The notes beneath the pieces were generated by a model, which saw only the letters and a program-made list of their open reading frames with translations, was not told the DNA's origin and did no database searches. Of a stretch of 36,572 nucleotides of DNA, positions 6,722 to 14,789 are shown in pieces. Within the stretch, counting starts at the first letter, position 1. Each line of letters begins with the position of its first letter. The translations under genes were made by a program, and so were the position numbers. The stretch comes from Verrucomicrobiota bacterium (GTDB lineage Bacteria; Verrucomicrobiota; Verrucomicrobiia; Opitutales; Opitutaceae), in the NCBI GenBank assembly GCA_023457715.1, contig JAEWKR010000040.1, forward strand, positions 1 to 36,572, in the 5' to 3' direction.

Positions 6722-8254
6722 GTGCCCGTGAATATCGTTCCACCGTCTCCCCGTCTGGCGCCGTCTGCTGGTGCTGTTCCGTCCGTGACGCCGAATCCCC
6801 ACGGGGGCCACCTTGCGACCGTGCCGTTGTGCGTGGACCTCGATGGCACGCTGGTGAAGACGGACACGTTGTGGGAGTCCGCGGTCGTGCATTTGAAGGC
6901 GCGGCCGTGGCGGGCGCTTTTGCTGCCGTTCTGGCTGTTGAAGGGACGAGCGTATTTCAAACAGAAGCTGGCCGAAGGCGTGACGCTGGATTGCGCCTCG
7001 CTGCCGTACACAATGGAGCTCGTCGATCACCTGAACGATGCGCGACGGGCGGGACGCGAAGTCGTGCTCGTGTCGGCGTGCGATCGAGCGGTGGGCGAGC
7101 AGATCGCGGCGCATCTCGGCGTGTTCACCGACGTGATGACGTCGGATGGGCAGACCAATCTGAAGGGCAGGGCCAAGGCACGCGCGCTGGTGGCGCGGTA
7201 TGGCGTCGGCGGCTTCGACTACGCGGGGAATGAAGCCGCGGATCTGCCGGTGTGGGCGGTGGCGCGCGGCCGGCTGGCGGTGAACGCCCCCGCGGAATTG
7301 CGGCGGCAGATGGCGAAGGAGACGAAGCCGCTGGAGACGTTTTCGAGCGCGCCGAGCCGCGTGAAGGCAATCGTGAAGGCGATGCGTCCGCACCAGTGGT
7401 CGAAGAACGTGCTGGTGTTCGTGCCCATCATCACGGCGCACGCCTATTTCCAGGCCAACGCCGTGCTGGGCGCGCTGGCGATGTTTGCCGCCTGGTGCCT
7501 GGTGGCGTCAGGCATTTATGTGACGAACGACCTGATGGATCTCGAGGCGGACCGACGGCATCCGAACAAGCGCAACCGGGCGCTGGCGAGCGGAGCGCTT
7601 CCGATCCTGTGGGGGATGGTGCTCGGGCCCGCGCTGCTCGTCGCCGGAGCAGGCGTGGCGGCCGCGATTTCCCCGGCGTGCGCGGCGGCGATCCTCGCCT
7701 ACATCGCGGTGTCGACGGCGTACTCGGTGCACCTCAAGAAGCGACCGCTGGTCGATGTCTTCATCCTGGCATTCCTCTTCACGATCCGCGTGGTCGGGGG
7801 CGGCGTGGCCAGCGGGTACCCGGTCACGATGTGGCTGCTGGCGTTCACAATCTTCCTCTTCCTCGGACTGGCCTTCCTGAAGCGCTGCTCGGAGCTGGTG
7901 CGCATCCAGGCGCTCGGCCGGAAGCACATGGGATCGCGCGGGTATGGCGTGGTGGATCTGGTCACGCTTCAGATGTTTGGCGTCGCGAGCGCGTTCGTGG
8001 CGATCGTGGTGTTCGCGCTGTACCTCAACAGCACGGTGGCGGAGGCGCAGTACGCCTGGCCGATGGCGCTGTTTGGCGTGGCGCCGTGCCTGTTGCTCTG
8101 GTTGTGCCGGCTCTGGCTGGCGACGGGCCGGGGCGAGATGCACGACGACCCGATCGTGTATTCGATCAAGGACCGCGTGAGCTGGGTGGTCGGCGCGTGC
8201 GTGCTGGCGGTGTACGTGGTGGCGACGATCGGGAAGGGCCCGCTAGGGCTTTAG
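6722..8254 (+). CDS. HAD-phosphatase/UbiA prenyltransferase fusion, DPPR-synthase-like
   Basis: Two enzymes in one 510-aa chain. Residues about 35-225 are a HAD-type phosphatase: nucleophile motif DLDGT (D39, D41), VLVSACD as motif II, LKGRAKA with the motif III lysine, and YAGNEAADLPVW as motif IV. Residues about 225-510 are a UbiA-type membrane prenyltransferase with the metal/pyrophosphate motif NDLMDLEADRRH (N269, D270, D273, D277), followed by PNKRNRALASG and YSVHLKKRPLVDVF. That pattern is the one of 5-phosphoribosyl-1-pyrophosphate:polyprenyl-phosphate transferases. The likely product is a polyprenyl-phosphoryl ribose-5-phosphate, which the HAD domain could dephosphorylate. The start is GTG 6722 or 6728. 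A GT-C enzyme follows 238 bp downstream on the same strand. The specific substrate is an inference. Confidence 0.88.
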   Translation: MPVNIVPPSPRLAPSAGAVPSVTPNPHGGHLATVPLCVDLDGTLVKTDTLWESAVVHLKARPWRALLLPFWLLKGRAYFKQKLAEGVTLDCASLPYTMELVDHLNDARRAGREVVLVSACDRAVGEQIAAHLGVFTDVMTSDGQTNLKGRAKARALVARYGVGGFDYAGNEAADLPVWAVARGRLAVNAPAELRRQMAKETKPLETFSSAPSRVKAIVKAMRPHQWSKNVLVFVPIITAHAYFQANAVLGALAMFAAWCLVASGIYVTNDLMDLEADRRHPNKRNRALASGALPILWGMVLGPALLVAGAGVAAAISPACAAAILAYIAVSTAYSVHLKKRPLVDVFILAFLFTIRVVGGGVASGYPVTMWLLAFTIFLFLGLAFLKRCSELVRIQALGRKHMGSRGYGVVDLVTLQMFGVASAFVAIVVFALYLNSTVAEAQYAWPMALFGVAPCLLLWLCRLWLATGRGEMHDDPIVYSIKDRVSWVVGACVLAVYVVATIGKGPLGL

Positions 8255-8492
8255 CCCACGCTGCGCGCGAACCACCGATCTCGGAATCCAGATTTCAAAT
8301 TTCAGATTTCAGATGGACGAACCGCGGCGCGATCGGACGTGGAATTGTGAAGTCCGGTTCGGTGGACCGCGGACGGCCCGTCCGCATTCGGCCGAGATGC
8401 GGGCGGGCCGCCCGCGGTCCATCACCCCGCGTCGTTCCGCCGCCTGTCCGGGTATCTGAAATTTGCAATCTGAAATCTGAAATCTCCGGCCC
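8255..8492. repeat. Spacer with REP hairpin and TCTGAAA heptamers
   Basis: Bases 8288-8313 and 8455-8485 are inverted arrays of the same heptamer (TTTCAGA / TCTGAAA). Between them is a 59-bp palindrome at 8363-8421 (TGGACCGCGGACGGCCCGTC… paired with …GGCCGCCCGCGGTCCA). The right array stops seven bases before the ATG of the glycosyltransferase gene. Confidence 0.85.
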
Positions 8493-10271
8493 ATGAACTC
8501 TGTCACCTCCTCTTCGACGTCCTCTTCGGTTTCCTTTACGGCTGCGGTCCTGCGGGACCGGAGCGGGTGGTTCGTGCGTTCGGCGGTCGTGCTGGCGCTG
8601 CTGATGGGCCTCGCGACGCTGTGGCTCCATCTGGTGTCGCGGCCGGGCTACACAGGGGATGAGGGCTTTTATGGCGTGACGGCCCGCAATATGGTGGAAC
8701 GCGCCGACTACTGGCTGCGGCCAAGTTACTTTCCGTTGGGGAATTTCGAAACGGACCGGGAGGGCTTCGCGCATCCGACAATCAACAGCTATGTCTATGC
8801 CGTCAGCCTGTGGGGCAGCGGCGGCTCGCTGGCAGGTCCGGAGGTCGCGAATCTGGTGCTCTTCGGCGCGCTGCTCTTCTTTGCCTTCCGGCTGCTCGCG
8901 CGGGCGGACCGGGTGGCGGCGGCGGCCGCGGTGCTGTTGCTCGCGGCGTCACCGGCGTTGCGAGGCTATTTCTGGATGCTGGAAGCGGAGCCGCTGATGA
9001 CGCTCGCGGGGGTGGTGGCGTTGTATTGCGCGATGCGGACGCAGTTCGCGCCGTTGACGAAACGTCATGTCTTCGGCGCGGGGCTGGCCGTGGGTGTCGC
9101 GTTTGTGACCAAGCTCTGGCTCTTCGGTCCGATCGGGCTCGCGGTGGGGGCGGCGTTGGTCATTCGGGCGTGGGAGCAGCGCGCCGCGTGGGCCTCGGTG
9201 GCGGCGGGTGTGGGTCTGTTCGTGCTCGGCGTCGTGGCACCCGCGGCGGTGCACCTGGGTACGGTGGCGATCCTGTATCCGCAGGACGTGTCGTTCTGGC
9301 TCAGGAACATCTATTTCGGGGTGATCACGAACGCGGGGATCTCCGGCGCGAAGATGGGCGGGGCCGGGCCGGCCAACTGGGTGCATCCGGTGTGGTACTA
9401 CGGGGCGGCGCTATACCGGGACCATTTCTTCCTGCTGCCGCCAATGGTCTTCGGGGCCTGGTCAGCGTGGACTGCCGGTGGGCGGGTGCGTCAGCTCGCG
9501 CTGGTGCTGGCGATCGGTGCCGCGGGCGTGGTCCCGCTGTCGCTGATCAAGGTGAAGGAGCCGCTGTACGTGCTGGCCCCGGCGGTATTCCTGTACCTGC
9601 TGGCGGGCGTGTGCCTGGGCGCAATGGCGCGCCGGCTGCGGACGCGGCGTCCGCTGGAGCGAGGGCCGACGCTGGCGGGATACGCGGCGTGCGGCGGCGC
9701 GGCGCTGGCGGTGGTGGCGGCGTATGCCGGCGGAATCAAGCGCGAGGACATCACGCTGGCGTTTGCGGCGGGACACACGCTGGTCATGCTCGCGGCGATT
9801 GCGGCCATGGCATGGGCGAACGGTTCGCGCAGCGGGCGCCGGCTGGAGCGCTCCGTGCTGACGATCGCGACGGTGGCGGGTGTCGCCTCGCTGGTGGTCG
9901 GCTTCCGGGAATGGCACCCGCGGGATGCGGAGATAGGCAGGCTGATCGAACCGGCGATTGCGGCAGTGCCGAAGCAGGAGGTGGCGTTCATCGCGTCCAA
10001 TTTCAAGAGCTACCAGTTTTACACGTTTGCGAAGGGCAGGTACTGGCACGACGTGGCGCCGGACCTGAGTCCGGAAGCCCTGGCGAACGACCCGACACTG
10101 GGAGCGGTGCGCGCGTTTATCCTCAGTCCCGAAGATGCCGCCAAACCGGAGAACGCGCGCTGGCTGGCCTGGTTGGAAGCGACAGCGGCGGAGAAGACCG
10201 CTGAGCTGGACGCGCGGTTGGGGCGGGTGAGTGGGTGGCGGGTGTTTGTTCGGGGACCGGAAGGGATGTAG
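8493..10271 (+). CDS. ArnT/PMT-like (GT39-type) membrane glycosyltransferase
   Basis: Predicted GT-C-fold transferase that would move a sugar from a polyprenyl-phosphate donor to an acceptor on the periplasmic side of the inner membrane. The 592-aa chain has a short Ser/Thr-rich cytoplasmic N-terminus and a first membrane helix at about 30-48. The first periplasmic loop carries the catalytic GYTGDEGFYG (D56, E57), followed by ARNMVERADYWLRP. This is the ArnT/PMT D-E-x-Y signature. About ten more helices follow, then a periplasmic C-terminal domain (VAFIASNFKSYQFYTFAKGRYW). It lies downstream of the HAD-UbiA gene, which may provide its lipid-linked donor. The acceptor is unknown. The ATG is directly preceded by CCGGCCC. 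Confidence 0.87.
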   Translation: MNSVTSSSTSSSVSFTAAVLRDRSGWFVRSAVVLALLMGLATLWLHLVSRPGYTGDEGFYGVTARNMVERADYWLRPSYFPLGNFETDREGFAHPTINSYVYAVSLWGSGGSLAGPEVANLVLFGALLFFAFRLLARADRVAAAAAVLLLAASPALRGYFWMLEAEPLMTLAGVVALYCAMRTQFAPLTKRHVFGAGLAVGVAFVTKLWLFGPIGLAVGAALVIRAWEQRAAWASVAAGVGLFVLGVVAPAAVHLGTVAILYPQDVSFWLRNIYFGVITNAGISGAKMGGAGPANWVHPVWYYGAALYRDHFFLLPPMVFGAWSAWTAGGRVRQLALVLAIGAAGVVPLSLIKVKEPLYVLAPAVFLYLLAGVCLGAMARRLRTRRPLERGPTLAGYAACGGAALAVVAAYAGGIKREDITLAFAAGHTLVMLAAIAAMAWANGSRSGRRLERSVLTIATVAGVASLVVGFREWHPRDAEIGRLIEPAIAAVPKQEVAFIASNFKSYQFYTFAKGRYWHDVAPDLSPEALANDPTLGAVRAFILSPEDAAKPENARWLAWLEATAAEKTAELDARLGRVSGWRVFVRGPEGM

Positions 10272-10895
10272 ACGACCCGACGCGAGTTTGGGGGAGGGCG
10301 GTGCATCTGAAATCTGAAATTGCCGCGTAGCGGGTTTGGAGGAGGGCGGTCCTTTAGCCCGTCGTGCCGGCTGCGCCGGGATTTCAGATTGCAGATTTCA
10401 AATTTCAGATGGGTCGAACGTCCGGCATCTGAAATCTGAAATTTGAAATTTGAAATTCCCGCGCAGCGGGCTCCCCGGTAGAGCGAGAGCTTTAGCCTGC
10501 GTCGGGGCGGTTCCGATCTTGGGCCACAAGAAACACGAAGAGGCACGAAAAGAGAGGTTTGTTTTTCGTGGCTCTTGGTGTTTCTTGTGGCTACCTCCGG
10601 CTGCCTTGTCGGTAGAGCGAGGGCTTTAGCCTGCGTCGGGCCTATCCCGCAAACCTCGTCTCGCTGGCGCTGCCCGATAGGTCCTGAAAATTTCAGATGG
10701 CTGGATCACGAGATCTGAAATATGAAATTTGAAATCTGAAATGGCCGCGTAGCGGCCCAGCGCCGGGATTTGAGATCTGAGATTTGAGATTTGAGATAGC
10801 CGGAGTTCCGGCCTCTGAAATCTGAAATCTGAAATCTGAAATGGCCGCGTAGCGGCCCAGGTCTGAAATCTGAAATCGCCGCGTAGCGGCCCCCC
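10272..10895. repeat. 624-bp spacer made almost wholly of heptamer arrays and REP units
   Basis: No coding region is supported. Arrays of TCTGAAA/TTTGAAA (for example 10304-10321, 10430-10456, 10711-10742, 10816-10842, 10861-10877) and of the reverse complement TTTCAGA (10380-10410) are capped by small GC hairpins of the GCCGCGTAGCGGC type (10743, 10843, 10878). The pair 10380-10410 and 10430-10456 forms one large inverted repeat bracketed by CTGCGCCGGG and CCCGCGCAGCGGG. A roughly 210-bp dispersed unit is at 10464-10675. Confidence 0.85.
10464..10675 (+). repeat. Roughly 210-bp dispersed repeat, copy 1
   Basis: This runs from the GGTAGAGCGAGAGCTTTAGC unit, through a hairpin GGCCACAAGAAACACGAAG… / …TGTTTCTTGTGGC, to a second GGTAGAGCGAGGGCTTTAGC and CCTCGTCTCGCTGGCGCT. 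An almost identical direct copy lies at 12668-12884. Differences are scattered single bases, including in the hairpin arms. Confidence 0.85.
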
Positions 10896-11315
10896 TCACA
10901 GCTTCCGGGAGAAGTGATGGCTGGTGAGCTGGAGGCCTTGGTTCAGATACAGGCGGTGGGCGTCGTGGCGGTGGTAGCCCGAGTCGAGGTGCAGCTCGTC
11001 GCAGTCAGCCTCCTTCGCGCGCGCGATGAGCCATTCCATGAGCGCATGGCCGTGACCGCGCTGGCGGTGCTCGGGGGCGGTGATCAGATCATCGACGTAG
11101 AGGACGCGTCCCCAGGCGAGGAACTCGAGGAAGCGAAACCCGGCGGCGGCCACGACGGCCTCGCCGTCGTAGCCGCAAATCAGGTGGTAGCCCGACGCCT
11201 GCTGACGCCGCACGCGCGCGACGAACTCGCCGGCGATCAAGTGCGGACGCAGCACGTGAAACAGGGGGAAGCAGGCGGCGATGGCGTCGTCGGTGGTGGG
11301 AGGGCGGATTTGCAT
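10896..11315 (-). CDS. GNAT-family N-acetyltransferase
   Basis: Predicted cytoplasmic acetyl-CoA-dependent transferase of unknown acceptor. The 139-aa chain is one GNAT domain. The N-terminal strand and helix are MQIRPPTTDDAIAACFPLF. The central strand VLYVDDLITAPEHRQRGHGH carries the acetyl-CoA pyrophosphate loop (HRQRGHGHA, close to the consensus Q/RxxGxG/A). The C-terminal part includes DELHLDSGYHRHDAHRLYLNQGL. The last features resemble small GNAT proteins often annotated as GCN5-related. The stop codon abuts a GCCGCGTAGCGGC unit, and the ATG is directly preceded by CCCCCC. It stands alone among repeats. Confidence 0.88.
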   Translation of the reverse strand: MQIRPPTTDDAIAACFPLFHVLRPHLIAGEFVARVRRQQASGYHLICGYDGEAVVAAAGFRFLEFLAWGRVLYVDDLITAPEHRQRGHGHALMEWLIARAKEADCDELHLDSGYHRHDAHRLYLNQGLQLTSHHFSRKL

Positions 11316-11478
11316 GGGGGGCCCGGCTGTGCCGGGATTCAGATTGCAGATTTCATATTTCAGAGGCTCCGAACCGCAGGCGTATGATTGATTCGAGCCG
11401 GATCTGAGATGTGAGATAGCCGGAGTTCTGGCATCTGAGATCTGAAATCTGAAATTGCCGCGAAGCGGCGTCGGCAGG
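11316..11478. repeat. Short heptamer-array spacer
   Basis: Contains TTTCAGA-type (11340-11364) and TCTGAAA/TCTGAGA-type (11403-11455) heptamers and a GCCGCGAAGCGGC cap (11456-11468). Nothing else is seen. Confidence 0.75.
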
Positions 11479-11676
11479 TCAAATTTCGGATTTCAGGTGA
11501 TGTCCCCGCGGTAAGTCCAGGGTGGGTTGGGCGGGTGGGTGGTGCCGGGAGCCGAGGTTGGGATTCGTGGGAGTGGAGGGGGGCGCGGCGGGCAGGCCAA
11601 TCAGGAGCGCGAGACCCAGCGTCAGGCCGCAGCCATAGGAGAGAGGCGAGAGGTCGGCGGGCGAATCGAGGTTCAT
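11479..11676 (-). CDS. Possible small membrane protein (65 aa), unconfirmed
   Basis: The frame reads MNLDSPADLSPLSYGCGLTL, then GLALLIGLPAAPPSTP and a Pro-rich tail, ending in LKSEI encoded by a heptamer repeat. One hydrophobic segment (about residues 13-30) could span the membrane. No family is recognised. A TACACT hexamer lies six bases before the ATG, which would fit a promoter producing a leaderless transcript, but no -35 box is evident. The region on the other strand is also open, so the coding status is weak. Confidence 0.3.
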   Translation of the reverse strand: MNLDSPADLSPLSYGCGLTLGLALLIGLPAAPPSTPTNPNLGSRHHPPAQPTLDLPRGHHLKSEI

Positions 11677-11897
11677 GCCGCCAGTGTAGCGGCTTCGCCG
11701 GAAGCGGGGCAGAGGCAGCGGAGCGAACAGGAGGAGGGACGGCGTGCCGGTACAATGGCCCGGTGGCGAAGGGGTACAGTTGCCCCGGCTACGCCGGGGA
11801 TTTCAGATTTCAAATTTCAGATGCTCGAAGCAGGCGTCTGAATGACTCGAGCCACTGGCGCCCGGCGCGGCTCTGTCCGGGATTTGAGACGGGCGCC
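11677..11897. other. Spacer with TTTCAGA heptamers
   Basis: Bases 11799-11821 are TTTCAGA/TTTCAAA heptamers following CCCGGCTACGCCGGGG, a small GC hairpin. The rest shows no gene or clear signal. Confidence 0.6.
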
Positions 11898-12383
11898 TCA
11901 GCGCTTCCGCCGGTAGTGCGCTTCCATGAACTGGGTCCACTGGCCATCCTCACCCTGCACGCGGGAGCGGAGGGTGCGGTGGTCGGCGGCCAGGACTTCG
12001 ATGATGTCCTGGTACTTCGCGACCTTGGCTGGATCCGCGAAGCTCGGGCCCTCCGCGTCAAGCGTCAGGACCTTCCGGGCTGCGTCGAGACGGCCCTCGT
12101 AGATCCAGAGATGGGTCATCATCGAGCCGAGCCACGTTCCGACAAAGCGGTTGCGCTGGGGATCGAAACCAAGCGTCAGCATCATCTTCGCTTTTCCGCC
12201 GCCGGGCATGGCCCCTTCGCTTTCGCCGACGATCCAGAGGTCGCCGACGGACTTGATCGTCTCGGCGCCGCGGAACGTTTCGGCGGGCTTTCCGGGTGCG
12301 GCGGGCGTTTGCGTTTCGAACGTCCACTCGCCGATAAGCGCCTGCAGCCAGGCGTGTTCCGGCTGGGGCTGGGGCATGGGCAT
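11898..12383 (-). CDS. DUF1579 family protein
   Basis: A 161-aa protein matching the DUF1579 fold, a lipocalin-like beta-barrel of unknown role found in many bacteria. The diagnostic opening is HAWLQALIGEWTFE, then a repeated strand pattern with GGGKAKMMLTLGFDPQRNRFVGTWLGSMM and a C-terminal FMEAHYRRKR. There is no signal peptide, so it is predicted to be cytoplasmic. The N-terminus, MPMPQPQPEHAW, is a short Pro-rich tail; a second ATG lies two codons in. CCCGCCC precedes the ATG. The gene lies back-to-back with a PIN-domain remnant, only 16 bp away. Confidence 0.85.
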   Translation of the reverse strand: MPMPQPQPEHAWLQALIGEWTFETQTPAAPGKPAETFRGAETIKSVGDLWIVGESEGAMPGGGKAKMMLTLGFDPQRNRFVGTWLGSMMTHLWIYEGRLDAARKVLTLDAEGPSFADPAKVAKYQDIIEVLAADHRTLRSRVQGEDGQWTQFMEAHYRRKR

Positions 12384-12399
12384 GGGCGGGTGACTTGGC

Positions 12400-12528
12400 T
12401 CGGGGGTGCACGTGGCAACCGCGCTGACGCTCGGCGCGCGAATGTTTGTGACCTGCGACGAACGGCAGGCTGGACTGGCTGAGGCCGCGGGGCTGCGGGT
12501 GGTGTTGCTCGGAGGCAGGAGACGGTAG
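12400..12528 (+). pseudogene. C-terminal remnant of a VapC-like PIN-domain toxin
   Basis: The forward frame from 12400 to the TAG at 12526-12528 translates as VHVATALTLGARMFVTCDER, then QAGLAEAAGLRVVLLGG. This is the last third of a PIN domain: the HVATAL helix, the FVT-D strand with the acidic residue, the DERQ motif, and the AAGL-V tail. A stop codon (12391-12393) precedes it in frame, and no N-terminal PIN half or antitoxin gene is found. It is therefore a truncated relic. The match is from memory of the family, without a search. Confidence 0.7.
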
Positions 12529-13092
12529 GTCGCGGCAGATATCTCCCTCGTCGTCGGCCAGACCCTGTCCCCCGCTGCGCGGGGATTTAAGATTTGAAAT
12601 TTGAGATTTGAGATGGCCGGCCCCCGGAAATCTTAAATCTGAAATTCGAAATCTGAAATCCCGCGAAAGGGGCTCCGCGGTAGAGCGAGAGCTTTAGCCT
12701 GCGTCGGGGGCGGTTCCGATCTTGGGCCACAAGAAACACGAAGAGGCGCGAAAAGAGAGGTTTGGGTTTTCGTGGCTCTTGGTGTTTTTTGTGGCTACCT
12801 CCGGCTGCCTTGTCGGTAGAGCGAGGGCTTTAGCCTGCGTCAGGGCCATGCCCAACCTCGTCTCGCTGGCGCTCCCCGCTACGTTCGGCAGTTTCAGATG
12901 GCGAGGCTCGTAATCTGAAATCTGAAGTTTGAAATTTGAAATCCCCGCGCAGCGGGTCGTGCGTCTGCCCCTCGCGGTATTCGCACGCGCTGAATCGCAC
13001 GCGGGACACGTACGCCACCGGGGACCCGGGCGTCGGGAGTCAACAATTCCCGTCCTGACCGTTGGGGCGCGGTTCGCTCCGATCCCGACAAG
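12529..13092. repeat. Heptamer/REP spacer before hipBA
   Basis: Contains inverted heptamer arrays (12588-12614 and 12627-12660), the second copy of the roughly 210-bp dispersed repeat (12668-12884), and another TCTGAAA/TTTGAAA array (12914-12941) capped by CCCCGCGCAGCGGG. From about 12955 to 13092 the sequence looks unique, with no supported frame. Confidence 0.75.
12668..12884 (+). repeat. Roughly 210-bp dispersed repeat, copy 2
   Basis: Direct repeat of 10464-10675, including both GGTAGAGCGAG…CTTTAGCCTGCG units and the intervening GGCCACAAGAAACACGAAG hairpin. The two copies lie about 2.2 kb apart and flank the GNAT, DUF1579 and PIN-remnant block. Confidence 0.85.
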
Positions 13093-13133
13093 TATCAATA
13101 CATTGACACCAAACGCGCTTTAAGGCCAATATA
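13093..13133 (+). promoter_or_regulatory. hipBA promoter and candidate operator
   Basis: A consensus -35 box TTGACA is at 13103-13108. An AATATA/CAATAT -10 candidate is at about 13127-13133, with 18-19 bp spacing. Overlapping the -35 is the palindrome TATCAATACATTGACA (13093-13108; arms TCAAT/ATTGA), a plausible HipB-type binding site for autorepression. The start ATG at 13133 overlaps this -10, so the downstream ATG at 13145 might be the true start. Confidence 0.5.
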
Positions 13134-13477
13134 TGGACCTAAACATGCGCTCTTCGCTCCACGATCTTTTGCCGCTTCCGACGCGCCGTGCGCTGGCGAA
13201 GCTCGGACAGGATATTGCCATTGCGCGTCGTAAGCGCCATTTCAGCGTTGCCATGATGGTGGAGCGGATGGGCGTCGCCACCAATACTTACCGTCGGGTC
13301 GAGAAGGGTGATCCGACGGTGGCAATGGGCGCCTACGCCATGGCTCTTTTCGTCCTCGGCTTCGGCAGTGCGTTGGGCGAAGTGGTCGATCCCAAGCAGG
13401 ATGAGGTGGGGCTGCAACTGGATGAAGCGCGCTTGCCGAAACGAGTCAGAGTAAAACGTGCACCGACGCCGCTATGA
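13133..13477 (+). CDS. hipB: HipB-like XRE-family antitoxin/repressor
   Basis: DNA-binding antitoxin expected to neutralise the HipA-like kinase and repress the operon. The 114-aa chain has one helix-turn-helix of the Cro/XRE type: LGQDIAIARRKRHFSVAMMV, then ERMGVATNTYRRVEKGDPTV (about residues 24-63). The tail after AYAMALFVLGFGSALGEVVDP is charged and likely flexible. The start is ATG 13133, or ATG 13145 if the -10 box proposed upstream is right. Its stop overlaps the hipA start by four bases (ATGA), the usual arrangement for coupled toxin-antitoxin translation. It has fewer repeats around it than its neighbours and may have arrived horizontally with hipA. Confidence 0.87.
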   Translation: MDLNMRSSLHDLLPLPTRRALAKLGQDIAIARRKRHFSVAMMVERMGVATNTYRRVEKGDPTVAMGAYAMALFVLGFGSALGEVVDPKQDEVGLQLDEARLPKRVRVKRAPTPL

Positions 13478-14757
13478 AGCGTACCCTGCATGTCCATGTC
13501 GGGCACGGGGGCCGGCGCGTCGGAACCCTGCATTACGACCGCGATGGTGCGCGTGAACACGCGGCGTTCGCCTATGACGAGACTTGGCTGCGGGCCCCGG
13601 ATCGTTTCTCGCTCGAACCGAACCTGCCGCTGGTGGCGGGGTCGCAGTTTCACCGCAAGGCAAGGGAAGGCTCCGTGTTTCATGCCTCGATTGCCGACAC
13701 CGAGCCCGATGGCTGGGGGCGCCGCGTAATTCTGCGTGATCACGCCAAGCGCCGCCAGGCGGCGCGTCGGAGTGGTGCGGACGCTGGTTCGGCGCAACTC
13801 CACGCGGTCGATTTTCTTCTGGCAGTTGATGACTTCAGCCGCGTGGGCGCGCTTCGCTTCCAGGATGAGGACGGCGTGTTTCAGCGAACGTCCGACCCGG
13901 GCCGCCGCTCCGCGCCTCCCCTGGTCGAGTTGAGTCGCCTCATGGCGGCCTCCCGTGCCGTCGAAACCCAAACGGAAACAGCCGCTGACCTCGCCTACCT
14001 GCGAGGCCGAGGCACTTCTTTGGGCGGATTGCGTCCCAAGTGCACCGTGCTGGATGACGACGGCCTGCTTGCGATTGGGAAGTTCCCCAGCGTGGAGGAC
14101 GAGCGCGCGGTCACCAAAGGTGAAGTGCTGGCGATGATGCTGGCGAAGGCGGCGGGTTTGACCGTCGCCTCGGCACGGCTGGTGGACAGTGACGGCATCC
14201 CGGTTGCCCTGATCCGCCGCTTCGATCGCACACCCGAAGGCGGCCGCCTGATGTATGTTTCAGCGGCCACTCTGCTCGGGATCGAAGCGCCCGGCGCGGA
14301 GGAGCACAGCTATACGGAGATTGTCGATGCGCTGCGGATGCAGGGCGCGGCCGCGCAAGCCGACATTGAAGAGCTTTGGCGACGCATGGCGTATTCCATC
14401 CTGATCACCAATGTGGACGATCACCTGCACAACCACGGTTTTCTGCACGCCGAGCGGGGACTCTGGCGGCTGGCACCGGCGTTCGACCTGAACCCTTTTC
14501 CCGTCCGCGCCCGCGAGTTGAAGACGTGGGTCTCGGCCGATGCCGGCCCCGAAGCGACGATCGACGCGCTGATGTCAGTGACGGCGTACTTTCGGCTGAC
14601 GGCGCGGCGCGCGAAGGAGATTTTGGGCGAGGTGGAGACGGCCGTCAGCCGATGGCGCGAGGCCGGGAAGGCGCTGGGAATGTCTAAGCGGGAATTGGAT
14701 GACTATGCCGACGCCTTCGAACATTCCGAACGCCAGGCCGCGCAGCGCCGATTGTAG
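13474..14757 (+). CDS. hipA: HipA-like serine/threonine kinase toxin
   Basis: Type II toxin kinase. E. coli HipA phosphorylates glutamyl-tRNA synthetase and induces dormancy; the target here is unknown. The 427-aa chain has the N-terminal subdomain (residues about 1-110, ending FHASIADTEPDGWGRRVI) and the kinase-like core. SLGGLRPKC is the Gly-rich nucleotide loop. IGKFPS carries the conserved lysine. NVDDHLHNHGFL (N313, D315, H317) is the catalytic loop. APAFDLNPFP holds the metal-binding Asp near 338. All catalytic residues seem intact, so it is probably active. It is translationally coupled to hipB. Note that gluQ, a GluRS paralog, is in the same window, but no functional link is implied. 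Confidence 0.9.
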   Translation: MKRTLHVHVGHGGRRVGTLHYDRDGAREHAAFAYDETWLRAPDRFSLEPNLPLVAGSQFHRKAREGSVFHASIADTEPDGWGRRVILRDHAKRRQAARRSGADAGSAQLHAVDFLLAVDDFSRVGALRFQDEDGVFQRTSDPGRRSAPPLVELSRLMAASRAVETQTETAADLAYLRGRGTSLGGLRPKCTVLDDDGLLAIGKFPSVEDERAVTKGEVLAMMLAKAAGLTVASARLVDSDGIPVALIRRFDRTPEGGRLMYVSAATLLGIEAPGAEEHSYTEIVDALRMQGAAAQADIEELWRRMAYSILITNVDDHLHNHGFLHAERGLWRLAPAFDLNPFPVRARELKTWVSADAGPEATIDALMSVTAYFRLTARRAKEILGEVETAVSRWREAGKALGMSKRELDDYADAFEHSERQAAQRRL

Positions 14758-14789
14758 CACCTAGCGGCACTGACCCCGTCCGAGCAGCG

